From Myxococcales bacterium (GTDB taxonomy: Bacteria > Myxococcota_A > Polyangia > Palsa-1104 > JAEUJZ01), in NCBI GenBank assembly GCA_016794365.1, contig JAEUKB010000036.1, forward strand, positions 1 to 64,000: a stretch of 64,000 nucleotides of DNA, given 5' to 3'. Shown here in pieces: positions 7,974-15,520 of the stretch. Numbering within the stretch: position 1 is the first letter of the stretch; every line of letters starts with the position of its first letter. Both the position numbers and the translations under genes were made by a program. The notes below the pieces were generated by a model. It had not been told where the DNA came from. It did not search any database and worked only from the letters and a program-made list of their open reading frames with translations.

Positions 7974-10655
7974 ATGTCTGCTCCTTCGCCACACACTTCG
8001 TCGCCTGACTTGACGAACCGTCCGTCGCACAGCTTGCCAAGTGGCCTTGTGCCGCTCCCGATCGATGAGCTGCTACCGACGATTGTGGACACGCTGACGA
8101 AGCAGTCATGCGTGGTCATCGCGGCTCCGCCGGGGGCAGGAAAGACGACGCGCGTTCCGCAAGCGCTTTTGTCGCTGTGTCCCGAAGGTGAAGTCGTGGT
8201 CTTGGAGCCGCGCCGGATTGCCGCGCACCTGTCGGCGCTGCGGGTCGCAGAAGAGCGTGGCGAGTCGCTGGGCGAAACCGTCGGTGTTCAGCTTCGCTTC
8301 GAGTCGATTGTCAGCGAAAAGACGCGCCTACGCTTTGTGACCGAAGGCGTGCTGCTCCGTCAGCTTGCCAGCGATCCCCAGCTTGCCAAGGTCTCGACGG
8401 TGATCTTCGATGAATTTCACGAACGTCATCATCAGACCGATCTGCTTCTGTCGCTGCTTCGTCGTCTTTCGCTGACCACGCGACCCGATCTGCGCTTGTG
8501 TGTAATGTCTGCGACGCTGCACACCGCCAAAGTCGCGGAGTTTCTGGGTCACTGTCCGATCGTCGAAAGCCAAGGTCGGCAGTTTGAAGTGTCCGTCGAG
8601 CATCTCGCGCTTCCGAGCGATGAACCGCTGCCCAGACAGGTCCGGCGCGCCGTTCGCGAGGTCGTGAGCAAAGACGCGCAGTCCGTCAAGAGCGACGGCA
8701 CAAAGCGACAAGGCGACATCTTGGTGTTTTTGCCAGGAAGTGCGGAAATCCGTCGCTGTCAGGAAGATCTCGCAGAGCTGGTTCCGCTGTTTTCGCTGGA
8801 CGTGCTGCCGCTGCATGGTGACTTGCCTCTCGTCGATCAGCGTCGGGTTGTAGCGCCGCGTGCGCCAAGCGATCCACGTCGCGTCATCTTGGCCACCAAC
8901 ATCGCTGAGACCTCGCTCACCATCGACGGAGTCACCGTCGTCATCGACAGCGGACTTCAGCGCCAAGCGGGCTATGCGCACTGGTCAGGACTGCCGACGC
9001 TGAAGGTGGTTCCGATCAGTCGCGCTGCCGCTGCGCAGCGAGCCGGACGCGCCGGACGAACCCAGCCCGGACGCTGCCTTCGCCTGTACACCAAGCACGA
9101 TCACGATCTGCGTCCCGAGTTCGACAGCCCCGAGATCCTGCGCATGGATCTGGCCGAGCCGCTGCTGCTGCTGCACTCGCTGGGTCTGTCGGTGTCCGAC
9201 GTGCGATTTTTGGACCCACTGCCGCAGGCGGCGATGGATTCAGCGGAGTCTTTGCTGCGCAGCCTCGGAGCGATTGACGAATCTTCGCGGCTCACGTCGC
9301 TGGGAAGCAAGCTGACCGCCCTGCCCTTGTCGCCTCGTCTGGCACGCGTTCTCATCGCTGGTGCAGAGCTTGGCATCTTGGATGATGCAGCCGTGGTTTC
9401 TGCGCTTCTGACTGAGCGTGACATCTTGCTCGCCAGTCGCAGCCTCGGAGGAGACGCGCGCGCACTCGCTTCCGTCGCCAGTGAGCCATCGGACCTGGGT
9501 CATCGGCTCGATCGCTTCCGCTGGGCCGAGTCGCAGCGCTTTGCCAAAGCAGCGCTTCAGCGGGAAGGTCTCGACGCAGACACCGTGCTGCGCGTCGATC
9601 GAGCGCGTCGTCAGCTCGTCGATAAAGCCAGGCGATTTGCGCACAAGCGCACGCTGTCACCGTCGGAAAAAGAGTCCGCTTTGGGTCGCGCCGTGCTGCT
9701 GGGTTTTCCCGATCGCGTCGCCCGTCGTCGCAAAAAGAGTGACTCCGTCGAGCTGGTCTTGGCCACCGGAGGCAGTGCCACGCTGTCGCCAAGCAGCGTC
9801 GTCCGTGACGCAGAGTGGCTGGTCTTGGTCGATGTCGAAGAGCGAGGCAGCCAGAGCGCGCCCGTCGCACGACTGGTTTCTGCGATCGAAGCCGACTGGC
9901 TGCTCGAGCTGCCCGGCGATCCCGTCAGTGACAGCGAAGAGCTTGTCTGGAACAGCAGCACAAACCAAGTCGAGCGATGTCAGCGCTTGCGCATCGGTCA
10001 GCTCATCCTCGACGAGTCTCGCACGCTGGCCCGTGGGGATGATCCTCGCGCCGTCGCACTGCTGTGTGAGCAAGCCCGCAACCGCACCGAACAGATCTTC
10101 AGCGACGGAAATCGGCTAGAAGATCTGGCGGCCCGGCTCGCAGCGCTGTCGTCTGCGTATCCAGAGCTTGCACTACCGCCGTTGTCTGCGTCGCTGATTG
10201 CCCAAGCGATTGCAGTGCTGTGCGACGGGAAAATCTCGCTTGCAGAGCTATCCGGTCAAGCGCTGATTCCGACCCTTCTGGGTGAGCTAAGCAAGTCACT
10301 TCCGTCGGAGCGAAGCCTTCAGCGCATCCTTAGCGAGCAGCTTCCCGAGCACATCACCTTGCCCGGCGGTCGTCGCACCCGCATTCACTACGCAAGCGGT
10401 CAGCCGCCGTGGGTCGAGTCACGGCTGCAAGATTTTTTCGGGATGACCGACGGGCCCAAGCTTGCAGCGGGACGACTTCCGCTCGTGATTCATCTGCTGG
10501 CACCGAATCAGCGAGCCGTCCAAGTCACCACCGATCTGCGCGGCTTTTGGGCCAAGCACTATCCAGCCATCCGTCGAGAGCTGATGCGCAAGTATCCGCG
10601 CCATGCGTGGCCCGAAGATCCGCTGACCGCTGAACCACCGGCACCACGACGATAA
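7974..10655 (+). CDS. hrpB: HrpB-type ATP-dependent DEAH helicase
   Basis: An 893-residue DEAH-box RNA helicase of the HrpB family. The Walker A motif is PPGAGKTT (residues ~52-59), the DEFH box is at 146-149, motif III is SATL, and the C-terminal RecA domain has 'AAAQRAGRAGRTQPG'. The HrpB-specific C-terminal end is present: VQVTTDLRGFWAKHYP, then 'ELMRKYPRHAWPEDP'. It is about 80 residues longer than E. coli HrpB because of an N-terminal Ser/Pro-rich extension. The cellular role of HrpB in bacteria is poorly defined, with RNA processing suspected. It stands alone, 62 bases after the gamma-glutamyltransferase. Confidence 0.96.
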   Translation: MSAPSPHTSSPDLTNRPSHSLPSGLVPLPIDELLPTIVDTLTKQSCVVIAAPPGAGKTTRVPQALLSLCPEGEVVVLEPRRIAAHLSALRVAEERGESLGETVGVQLRFESIVSEKTRLRFVTEGVLLRQLASDPQLAKVSTVIFDEFHERHHQTDLLLSLLRRLSLTTRPDLRLCVMSATLHTAKVAEFLGHCPIVESQGRQFEVSVEHLALPSDEPLPRQVRRAVREVVSKDAQSVKSDGTKRQGDILVFLPGSAEIRRCQEDLAELVPLFSLDVLPLHGDLPLVDQRRVVAPRAPSDPRRVILATNIAETSLTIDGVTVVIDSGLQRQAGYAHWSGLPTLKVVPISRAAAAQRAGRAGRTQPGRCLRLYTKHDHDLRPEFDSPEILRMDLAEPLLLLHSLGLSVSDVRFLDPLPQAAMDSAESLLRSLGAIDESSRLTSLGSKLTALPLSPRLARVLIAGAELGILDDAAVVSALLTERDILLASRSLGGDARALASVASEPSDLGHRLDRFRWAESQRFAKAALQREGLDADTVLRVDRARRQLVDKARRFAHKRTLSPSEKESALGRAVLLGFPDRVARRRKKSDSVELVLATGGSATLSPSSVVRDAEWLVLVDVEERGSQSAPVARLVSAIEADWLLELPGDPVSDSEELVWNSSTNQVERCQRLRIGQLILDESRTLARGDDPRAVALLCEQARNRTEQIFSDGNRLEDLAARLAALSSAYPELALPPLSASLIAQAIAVLCDGKISLAELSGQALIPTLLGELSKSLPSERSLQRILSEQLPEHITLPGGRRTRIHYASGQPPWVESRLQDFFGMTDGPKLAAGRLPLVIHLLAPNQRAVQVTTDLRGFWAKHYPAIRRELMRKYPRHAWPEDPLTAEPPAPRR

Positions 10656-10696
10656 TTAACCATTTTTACCAACCATAAGAACCAGAACGTTACCTG

Positions 10697-11632
10697 ATGA
10701 ACTTTTCGGAACCACAGACGCTGCTCGGGACGCTGTGCGCACTCGGTAGCTCGCTGACTTGGGCGCTTGGCTCTTCGGTCTACGCACGGCAGGCCGGTCG
10801 CGTCGGAGCGATGGAAGTCAACTTTTCGCGTGCTGCCATTGCGGCCCCGATGTTCTTCGTCGCTGCCATGCTCAGCGGTGGGCTTGCCAGCATCCGCGCC
10901 GTGGGCCTTCACAACGTCGGCTGGCTGTCTGTGTCCGTCGTCTGTTCGTACGGACTGGGCGACATGCTGTTTTATCATGCAGCCATGCGCCTCGGGACGC
11001 CGACGGCACTGGCGATCGGCTCGATTTATCCGCTGTGGGCGACCTTGGTTGGCGCGCTCACGCTCGGCGAGCACGTCGGCGCGCAGCGAGTGCTGGGTAC
11101 GCTGCTATGCATCGCGGGCGTTGTGTGGCTGGTCTTTTTGCAAGCCGTCGCACGCGGAGACACCGCTGAGTCGCAGCCAAGCAAGCTGCGCTGGGCCGGT
11201 CTTGTGCTTGCGCTGCTCACATCGCTGTTTTGGGCGGGAAACACCTACTCCGTCCGACGTGGCGGGATCGGACTGACGCCCTTTGTCGTCAACGGCTTTC
11301 GCTATCTGCTGGCCACGACGGTGCTCGGCACGATTTGGCTGCTGCGTCGGCTGAAGAATCCGCCGCGACCGAGCGATCCGCAGCTCTTTGCGTCCAAGCC
11401 CGAGCTGATCCGCTTTGTGCCCGCCGTGATCACCGAAGCCTTCGTCGGCAGCTCGATCTTTGTCTACGCGATGACGCACACCGACTTGAGCATTGCCGCC
11501 CCGCTGGCTGCGATGTCGCCCCTGTTTGCGGTGCCGATTGGCATCATTGTCGGCGGAGAAACGCTCGATATCAGGCGACTGCTCGCGATCATCGTCACCG
11601 TCGCGGGCGTTGTCTGCTTGGTGACGGCTTAG
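10697..11632 (+). CDS. EamA/DMT-family inner-membrane permease
   Basis: A 311-residue protein with about ten membrane helices in two EamA repeats of five ('LTWALGSSVYARQAG...' and 'LTSLFWAGNTYSVRRGG...'). This is the drug/metabolite transporter superfamily. Such proteins export or import amino acids, nucleosides or metabolites; the substrate cannot be predicted. The second repeat has the usual 'APLAAMSPLFAVPIGIIVGGE'. The stop TAG at 11630-11632 shares bases with the stop of the convergent acyl-CoA-synthetase-like gene. Confidence 0.9.
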   Translation: MNFSEPQTLLGTLCALGSSLTWALGSSVYARQAGRVGAMEVNFSRAAIAAPMFFVAAMLSGGLASIRAVGLHNVGWLSVSVVCSYGLGDMLFYHAAMRLGTPTALAIGSIYPLWATLVGALTLGEHVGAQRVLGTLLCIAGVVWLVFLQAVARGDTAESQPSKLRWAGLVLALLTSLFWAGNTYSVRRGGIGLTPFVVNGFRYLLATTVLGTIWLLRRLKNPPRPSDPQLFASKPELIRFVPAVITEAFVGSSIFVYAMTHTDLSIAAPLAAMSPLFAVPIGIIVGGETLDIRRLLAIIVTVAGVVCLVTA

Positions 11633-13377
11633 CGCTCGCGACGTAGCGCAAGCGCAGCGTGAAGCACAACGGGTTCGTCGGACACCCGAATCACCAGCTC
11701 GCCTTGCAGCTTCTGCTCGTCGATACACGCAGCAACCTGACTGATCAGCGTCGCCAGCGCTTCGACCTGATCGGCATCGCCGGGTGCAGCCCACACACGC
11801 GCCAGCGCTTCGGCATCGTCGGCAAACAGCGGCAGCAGCGAGGCTTCCGCATCCGCTTCCGCCAAGAGTGGCTCGACGCGCAGCACATCGCCCAGCCCGC
11901 GCTCTCGCACAAGCTGCACACGCAGCGACGGACCACGCGGTGACACTTCGCGTAGCAGCACGTATTCGTAGCGTCCAAGCAGCAGCGAGGTCTGCCGCTT
12001 CACCTCGGCCTGCGTCTCACACAGCACACCGTCGCGCGCTTCCGCCGTCGCCAGCTTGGTCACATCCTCACTCGGAGGAAGCCCTGGCAGCACCCACACC
12101 GGCGTGCCCAGCTTGGCCACCACGCGCAGCGCGGAGGTCGTCGTACTGACCGGCGCTTGGCGCGTCACCCGCACGCCATACGAGTGAAGCAGCCGCTTCG
12201 CATCGTGATCGCTGAGCGGCTCGCTCTTTACCATCTCACCAGCGACGTAAAGTGGCGGCGGAAGCTCATGGAGCACCGTCTCTAGTCGCTCTCGGATCGG
12301 ACGTATCACCACCGGAGCGTGCGCCGCCGCCGAAGCCGACAGCGACAACATCGCAACGAGCAGCGCCCGCAGTCGATCTCTCTCCGACGGATCGAGCAGC
12401 AGCGCAGGCCGCGACGGACGAAGCTCCGCAAGCTGTTCTTTGTCACCGCACAGGATCAGCAGCTCGGACTGCTCTGTCGCGCGGAGAAGCGCCCGATCCA
12501 CCGCCGCTTCATCGTCGGCATCGACGCGAATCGGCCCAGGCAGCCGCAGCGCATCCAGCTCTCGCTGAATCAGATCCGCACCCGCACCAAACACAAGCAC
12601 GCTCGCTCGTCGCTGACTTGAGACACCACGACGGGCACCACTACGACCTTGCGGCAAAGGACCAAAGCCCGCGTCGAGCAGCGCACCGTGCGCCAGCCAC
12701 TCCTCAAAGCTGGCGGTCACTCGCGATAGCGCTCGCCGAGCCACCGCGCGCAGCAGCCCCAGATCGCGATGCACCGTCGGCAGCAAGACCACCGATGGCT
12801 TTCCCGACAGCGCATCCAGCAGCGACTGTGGACGGACACCTTTTCCCAGCGCCACCAGCAGCCCTGCCGTCGCTGGATCGTGCTGCAAAAAGCGCAACAC
12901 TTCCGCTGGATCTCCGTCGCCCACCGAGATAAGCCACGACACACCGAGCAAGCGACTGCACAAAAGCGGTGCCAGCTCTGGCAGCGCATCTCGACGAGGA
13001 ACGACCAGCGCAACCCGACCGACCCGAGGCCGCTCACCAAGCGGTGCAGCCAGCGGTGCAATCCCGTCGAGGTTGTTCAAAAACCCAAAGCTATGCGGAC
13101 CCAGCAGCGCCGCGCCGTCGTCGAGAGAAATCCCCAGCTTGTCATCCGGCAAGCGCCCGTCTGAAATCCATGCCGCTGACTCTCGGTCTAGCTGCACCGG
13201 GCCAAGCTGCAAGTTTGTACGCACCCGCTGCGCGGCCTTGCTATCGCCATCGACCCAAAAAGATCGCGCGCGCAACAGACGGCTCACGTCGCCGAGCTTC
13301 TCTGTCGAGGCAGGCGATCGTCCCGCGCTCGTGCTCTGCGCGGAAGGTGCTGTCGATTGAACGCGAGGCCGACCCAT
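11629..13377 (-). CDS. Divergent NDP-forming acyl-CoA synthetase-like protein
   Basis: A 582-residue protein I place near the NDP-forming acyl-CoA synthetase/ATP-grasp family. Evidence: a central flavodoxin-like pair of domains ('RVGRVALVVPRRDALPELAPLL', then 'RASVLVFGAGADLIQREL') and, from about residue 386, 'LSDHDAKRLLHSYGVRV', the typical opening of the ATP-grasp subdomain, followed by 'ALRVVAKLGTPVWVLP'. I do not see a clear N-terminal CoA-binding Rossmann GxSxxxG motif or the phosphohistidine segment of active enzymes, so catalysis is doubtful. It is the last gene of a three-gene unit, starting 6 bases after the ETF-beta-like stop. The family call is inference from weak motifs. Confidence 0.6.
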   Translation of the reverse strand: MGRPRVQSTAPSAQSTSAGRSPASTEKLGDVSRLLRARSFWVDGDSKAAQRVRTNLQLGPVQLDRESAAWISDGRLPDDKLGISLDDGAALLGPHSFGFLNNLDGIAPLAAPLGERPRVGRVALVVPRRDALPELAPLLCSRLLGVSWLISVGDGDPAEVLRFLQHDPATAGLLVALGKGVRPQSLLDALSGKPSVVLLPTVHRDLGLLRAVARRALSRVTASFEEWLAHGALLDAGFGPLPQGRSGARRGVSSQRRASVLVFGAGADLIQRELDALRLPGPIRVDADDEAAVDRALLRATEQSELLILCGDKEQLAELRPSRPALLLDPSERDRLRALLVAMLSLSASAAAHAPVVIRPIRERLETVLHELPPPLYVAGEMVKSEPLSDHDAKRLLHSYGVRVTRQAPVSTTTSALRVVAKLGTPVWVLPGLPPSEDVTKLATAEARDGVLCETQAEVKRQTSLLLGRYEYVLLREVSPRGPSLRVQLVRERGLGDVLRVEPLLAEADAEASLLPLFADDAEALARVWAAPGDADQVEALATLISQVAACIDEQKLQGELVIRVSDEPVVLHAALALRRER

Positions 13378-13383
13378 TTGTAC

Positions 13384-14037
13384 TTACTCCAAACCGTCGC
13401 TGCGCAGCCGATTGACAAGGGCTCCCGGCGACAGAAACAGACGCGGACGCAGATGGCGCGCCGACTGAGCCACCACCTGAAGCTGTGGCGACGGCAAGTC
13501 CGCAACGGTCAGCGAGACATCTGGGAGCGACCACTCCGTCACCACCACCGAAGTCTGATCGGACGCAGCGTCAGGCTTTAGCGACGGAAGAACCGCCAAA
13601 ACGGCCTGGCTGGTACCACGCAGCACTTGCAGCCGACGCAGACCGCGACGCTGAACCTGGAGCTGTGGATCGTCATTTCCGTCGGACAGAAGCGTAGCCG
13701 ACACCACTTCACTGACGTGCGCTAGGTTGAGCTGCTCGGCAATGCCAGCGCTCACAAAGCCGGTCTGCGTCTCTGTCACAAGGACAACCGACGTTCCCAG
13801 ACGACGCGCAGCCTGCGCAATCACCGCCGAGTGACGGGCTTCGACATCGAACGGATGCAGCGACGACGGATCCAGCGCTTCGTCCCAGATGCGAATCCGC
13901 TGAACCGATGCAGGCATGTTCAGCGACGAAAACACCGAGTTATCTTTGGCGATCGCCAGCGCAATCGGTTCGCCCAGCGACGAAGCGATTTGCCACGCGC
14001 GCTGACACTGCGGCGAAACAATCATCAAGACGTTCAT
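13384..14037 (-). CDS. Divergent electron-transfer flavoprotein beta-like protein
   Basis: A 217-residue protein resembling ETF beta subunits, which are usually about 250 residues. Family-like features: 'HPFDVEARHSAVIAQAA' corresponds to the NPFDE region, 'SVVLVTETQTGFVSAGIAEQLNL' to the dVvltGkqaidgdtaqvgp-lAelL block, and 'RRGLRRLQVLRGTSQAVLAVLP' to the conserved strand before LPavvtv. The ATG at 14035-14037 overlaps the TGA of the ETF-alpha-like gene (ATGA), so translation is probably coupled and the two proteins made in equal amounts. It has no clear AMP-binding signature. The redox role of true ETFs cannot be assumed. Confidence 0.68.
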   Translation of the reverse strand: MNVLMIVSPQCQRAWQIASSLGEPIALAIAKDNSVFSSLNMPASVQRIRIWDEALDPSSLHPFDVEARHSAVIAQAARRLGTSVVLVTETQTGFVSAGIAEQLNLAHVSEVVSATLLSDGNDDPQLQVQRRGLRRLQVLRGTSQAVLAVLPSLKPDAASDQTSVVVTEWSLPDVSLTVADLPSPQLQVVAQSARHLRPRLFLSPGALVNRLRSDGLE

Positions 14038-15326
14038 GACTGCTCCTGTCGCTTGCTGCTGTCGTCGCTGGTTACGGTCTTGCTGGCTTCGCTGTGACCG
14101 TCTTTGTGACCCAGCTCGGTGATCGGCTCGGTATCAATTCCGTCTAGCTCTGCTTGAGGAACCGCGTCTTGACCCGAGTGAGGCGTCGGATCACCGTCCC
14201 ACATCTCGTCGCTGCCCGCATTGGTTCGCTCAAACGGCGAAGAGAACGGCTCGGTTCGCGGCACTGGTGCGACGGACTCTTCACTTGCTACCGACGAAGA
14301 CACAACCGGCTGACGCGGCGCGGTATCGCCCGTCACAATGTCAGAGCCATCCCACGATCGTCCCGTCGAGGGAGTCAGCTCTTCATCATCATCGCCGTGA
14401 AAGCTAAGCAGGCTACTCAGGTTCAGCTCTACCGACGGCTCTTTCGGTCGCGCAAAGGCTGCGTCGATGGATTCGAGCAAGTCCTTGGCAGCATCGTCGC
14501 CGAGCGGCAGCGCAAACTGAACATCGGCGCGCTCGATCGCACTCGGACCGATGGCGATCAACGAATGAACGCTGCGTCGATCCAGCAGCAGTCGCTCGTT
14601 TGACACCGCAAACAGCGGAGGAATCGTCTCGGGCCCAATCGTCTCGGGCGGATGAAGCCACAGACGCTGACTACGCAAAAATGGCTCGCAGTGATCCTCC
14701 GACAGACCACCGCCTGGCACCGGCGTTCGCTCCGAGCTGGTATCGGCATCAATCGGTGCCATAAAGCGCACGGGAACCGCTGTGCTGCCTCGCGACAGTG
14801 CGTAGCGTCCGGCTTGCAGCGTCATCACCACCGGCAACATCGTCGGTGCGAACATCTCATCCGCGAGCGGATCGTCGCACGGCATGACTTGTTGACCTTG
14901 CGAATCGAACAGCTTCAGCACGCCATGCTCACAGGTGGGCTCGCCCGACGCCAGAAACACACCGCCAATGCGCGCCGTCAGCCGAGGCGCAATGTCGCGC
15001 GCGCCCGGCGTATCCGCCATCAGGAACAGCTTCGGCGGCAGCTCTTCACAGGCCTGCTGAAGCGCCCTGGCATACGGAGCAAACCGCAGCTCGTGCTCGT
15101 GAACGGGCGACTCGGCGGTCAACAGCACCACCGCGTCGGCCCCAAAGTGCCCGAGGAGCTGGCCCAGTCGCTCGCGAGCCTGCGGAGCCACCGACTGCAT
15201 CGGTAGCAGCGCATAGACGGTCATACCGACGGCACTTCCCAGACGCCGAGCCTGACCCAGCGCTTCCAGCGAGGCGCACAGTGGCTCGCTGTCCAGAAAC
15301 TCGATCATGACCAAGACGTTTGCCAC
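14034..15326 (-). CDS. ETF alpha N-domain-like protein with acidic C-terminal tail
   Basis: A 430-residue protein whose first ~185 residues match the ETF alpha N-terminal domain: 'ANVLVMIEFLDSEPLCASLEALGQARRL' at the start, 'FGADAVVLLTAE', 'GARDIAPRLTARIGGVFLA' and 'LPVVMTLQAGRYAL'. The FAD-binding C-terminal domain of ETF alpha (GGRG/GxTGxxVAPxLYIAxGISGA-type motifs) is not seen. In its place is a ~230-residue region ending in an acidic Ser/Thr/Asp/Glu-rich tail. The start is a GTG at 15326, chosen because the next codons align with the family N-terminus; no strong ribosome site is visible. It is the first gene of the trio. Confidence 0.68.
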   Translation of the reverse strand: MANVLVMIEFLDSEPLCASLEALGQARRLGSAVGMTVYALLPMQSVAPQARERLGQLLGHFGADAVVLLTAESPVHEHELRFAPYARALQQACEELPPKLFLMADTPGARDIAPRLTARIGGVFLASGEPTCEHGVLKLFDSQGQQVMPCDDPLADEMFAPTMLPVVMTLQAGRYALSRGSTAVPVRFMAPIDADTSSERTPVPGGGLSEDHCEPFLRSQRLWLHPPETIGPETIPPLFAVSNERLLLDRRSVHSLIAIGPSAIERADVQFALPLGDDAAKDLLESIDAAFARPKEPSVELNLSSLLSFHGDDDEELTPSTGRSWDGSDIVTGDTAPRQPVVSSSVASEESVAPVPRTEPFSSPFERTNAGSDEMWDGDPTPHSGQDAVPQAELDGIDTEPITELGHKDGHSEASKTVTSDDSSKRQEQS

Positions 15327-15391
15327 GAGACTGTTTACCTATCTGCCGAGCGGCCCGCTTGCACGGGAAGACAACGGCTGCACCGACGCCA

Positions 15392-15424
15392 AGTATACAA
15401 AAGTCCTCTCTTTGGCGGGGACTT
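15392..15424 (-). promoter_or_regulatory. Candidate promoter/operator of the ETF-like trio
   Basis: On the minus strand a TATACT box lies at 15392-15397, 66 bases before the ETF-alpha-like start. Just upstream is a perfect inverted repeat, AAGTCC (15401-15406) and GGACTT (15419-15424), with a 12-base spacer. It covers the region where a -35 element would be. No good -35 match is present, which fits a site needing an activator or blocked by a repressor. Confidence 0.4.
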
Positions 15425-15458
15425 GAGCGTTTCTTGCGCCGATTTCAAAACCACCATG

Positions 15459-15493
15459 TAGGACACTTACGCACAGAGTAGGACGAATGCGCA
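15459..15493. repeat. Direct repeat TAGGAC-N6-GCA, 20-bp spacing
   Basis: TAGGACACTTACGCA (15459-15473) and TAGGACGAATGCGCA (15479-15493) start 20 bases apart, so they lie on nearly the same helix face. They sit in the 194-base gap between the WD40 gene and the ETF-like trio. They may be regulator half-sites; nothing else in the gap is recognisable apart from the inverted repeat nearer the trio. Confidence 0.3.
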
Positions 15494-15520
15494 AGTTTTT
15501 GCCCACAGCTACGCGGATCG

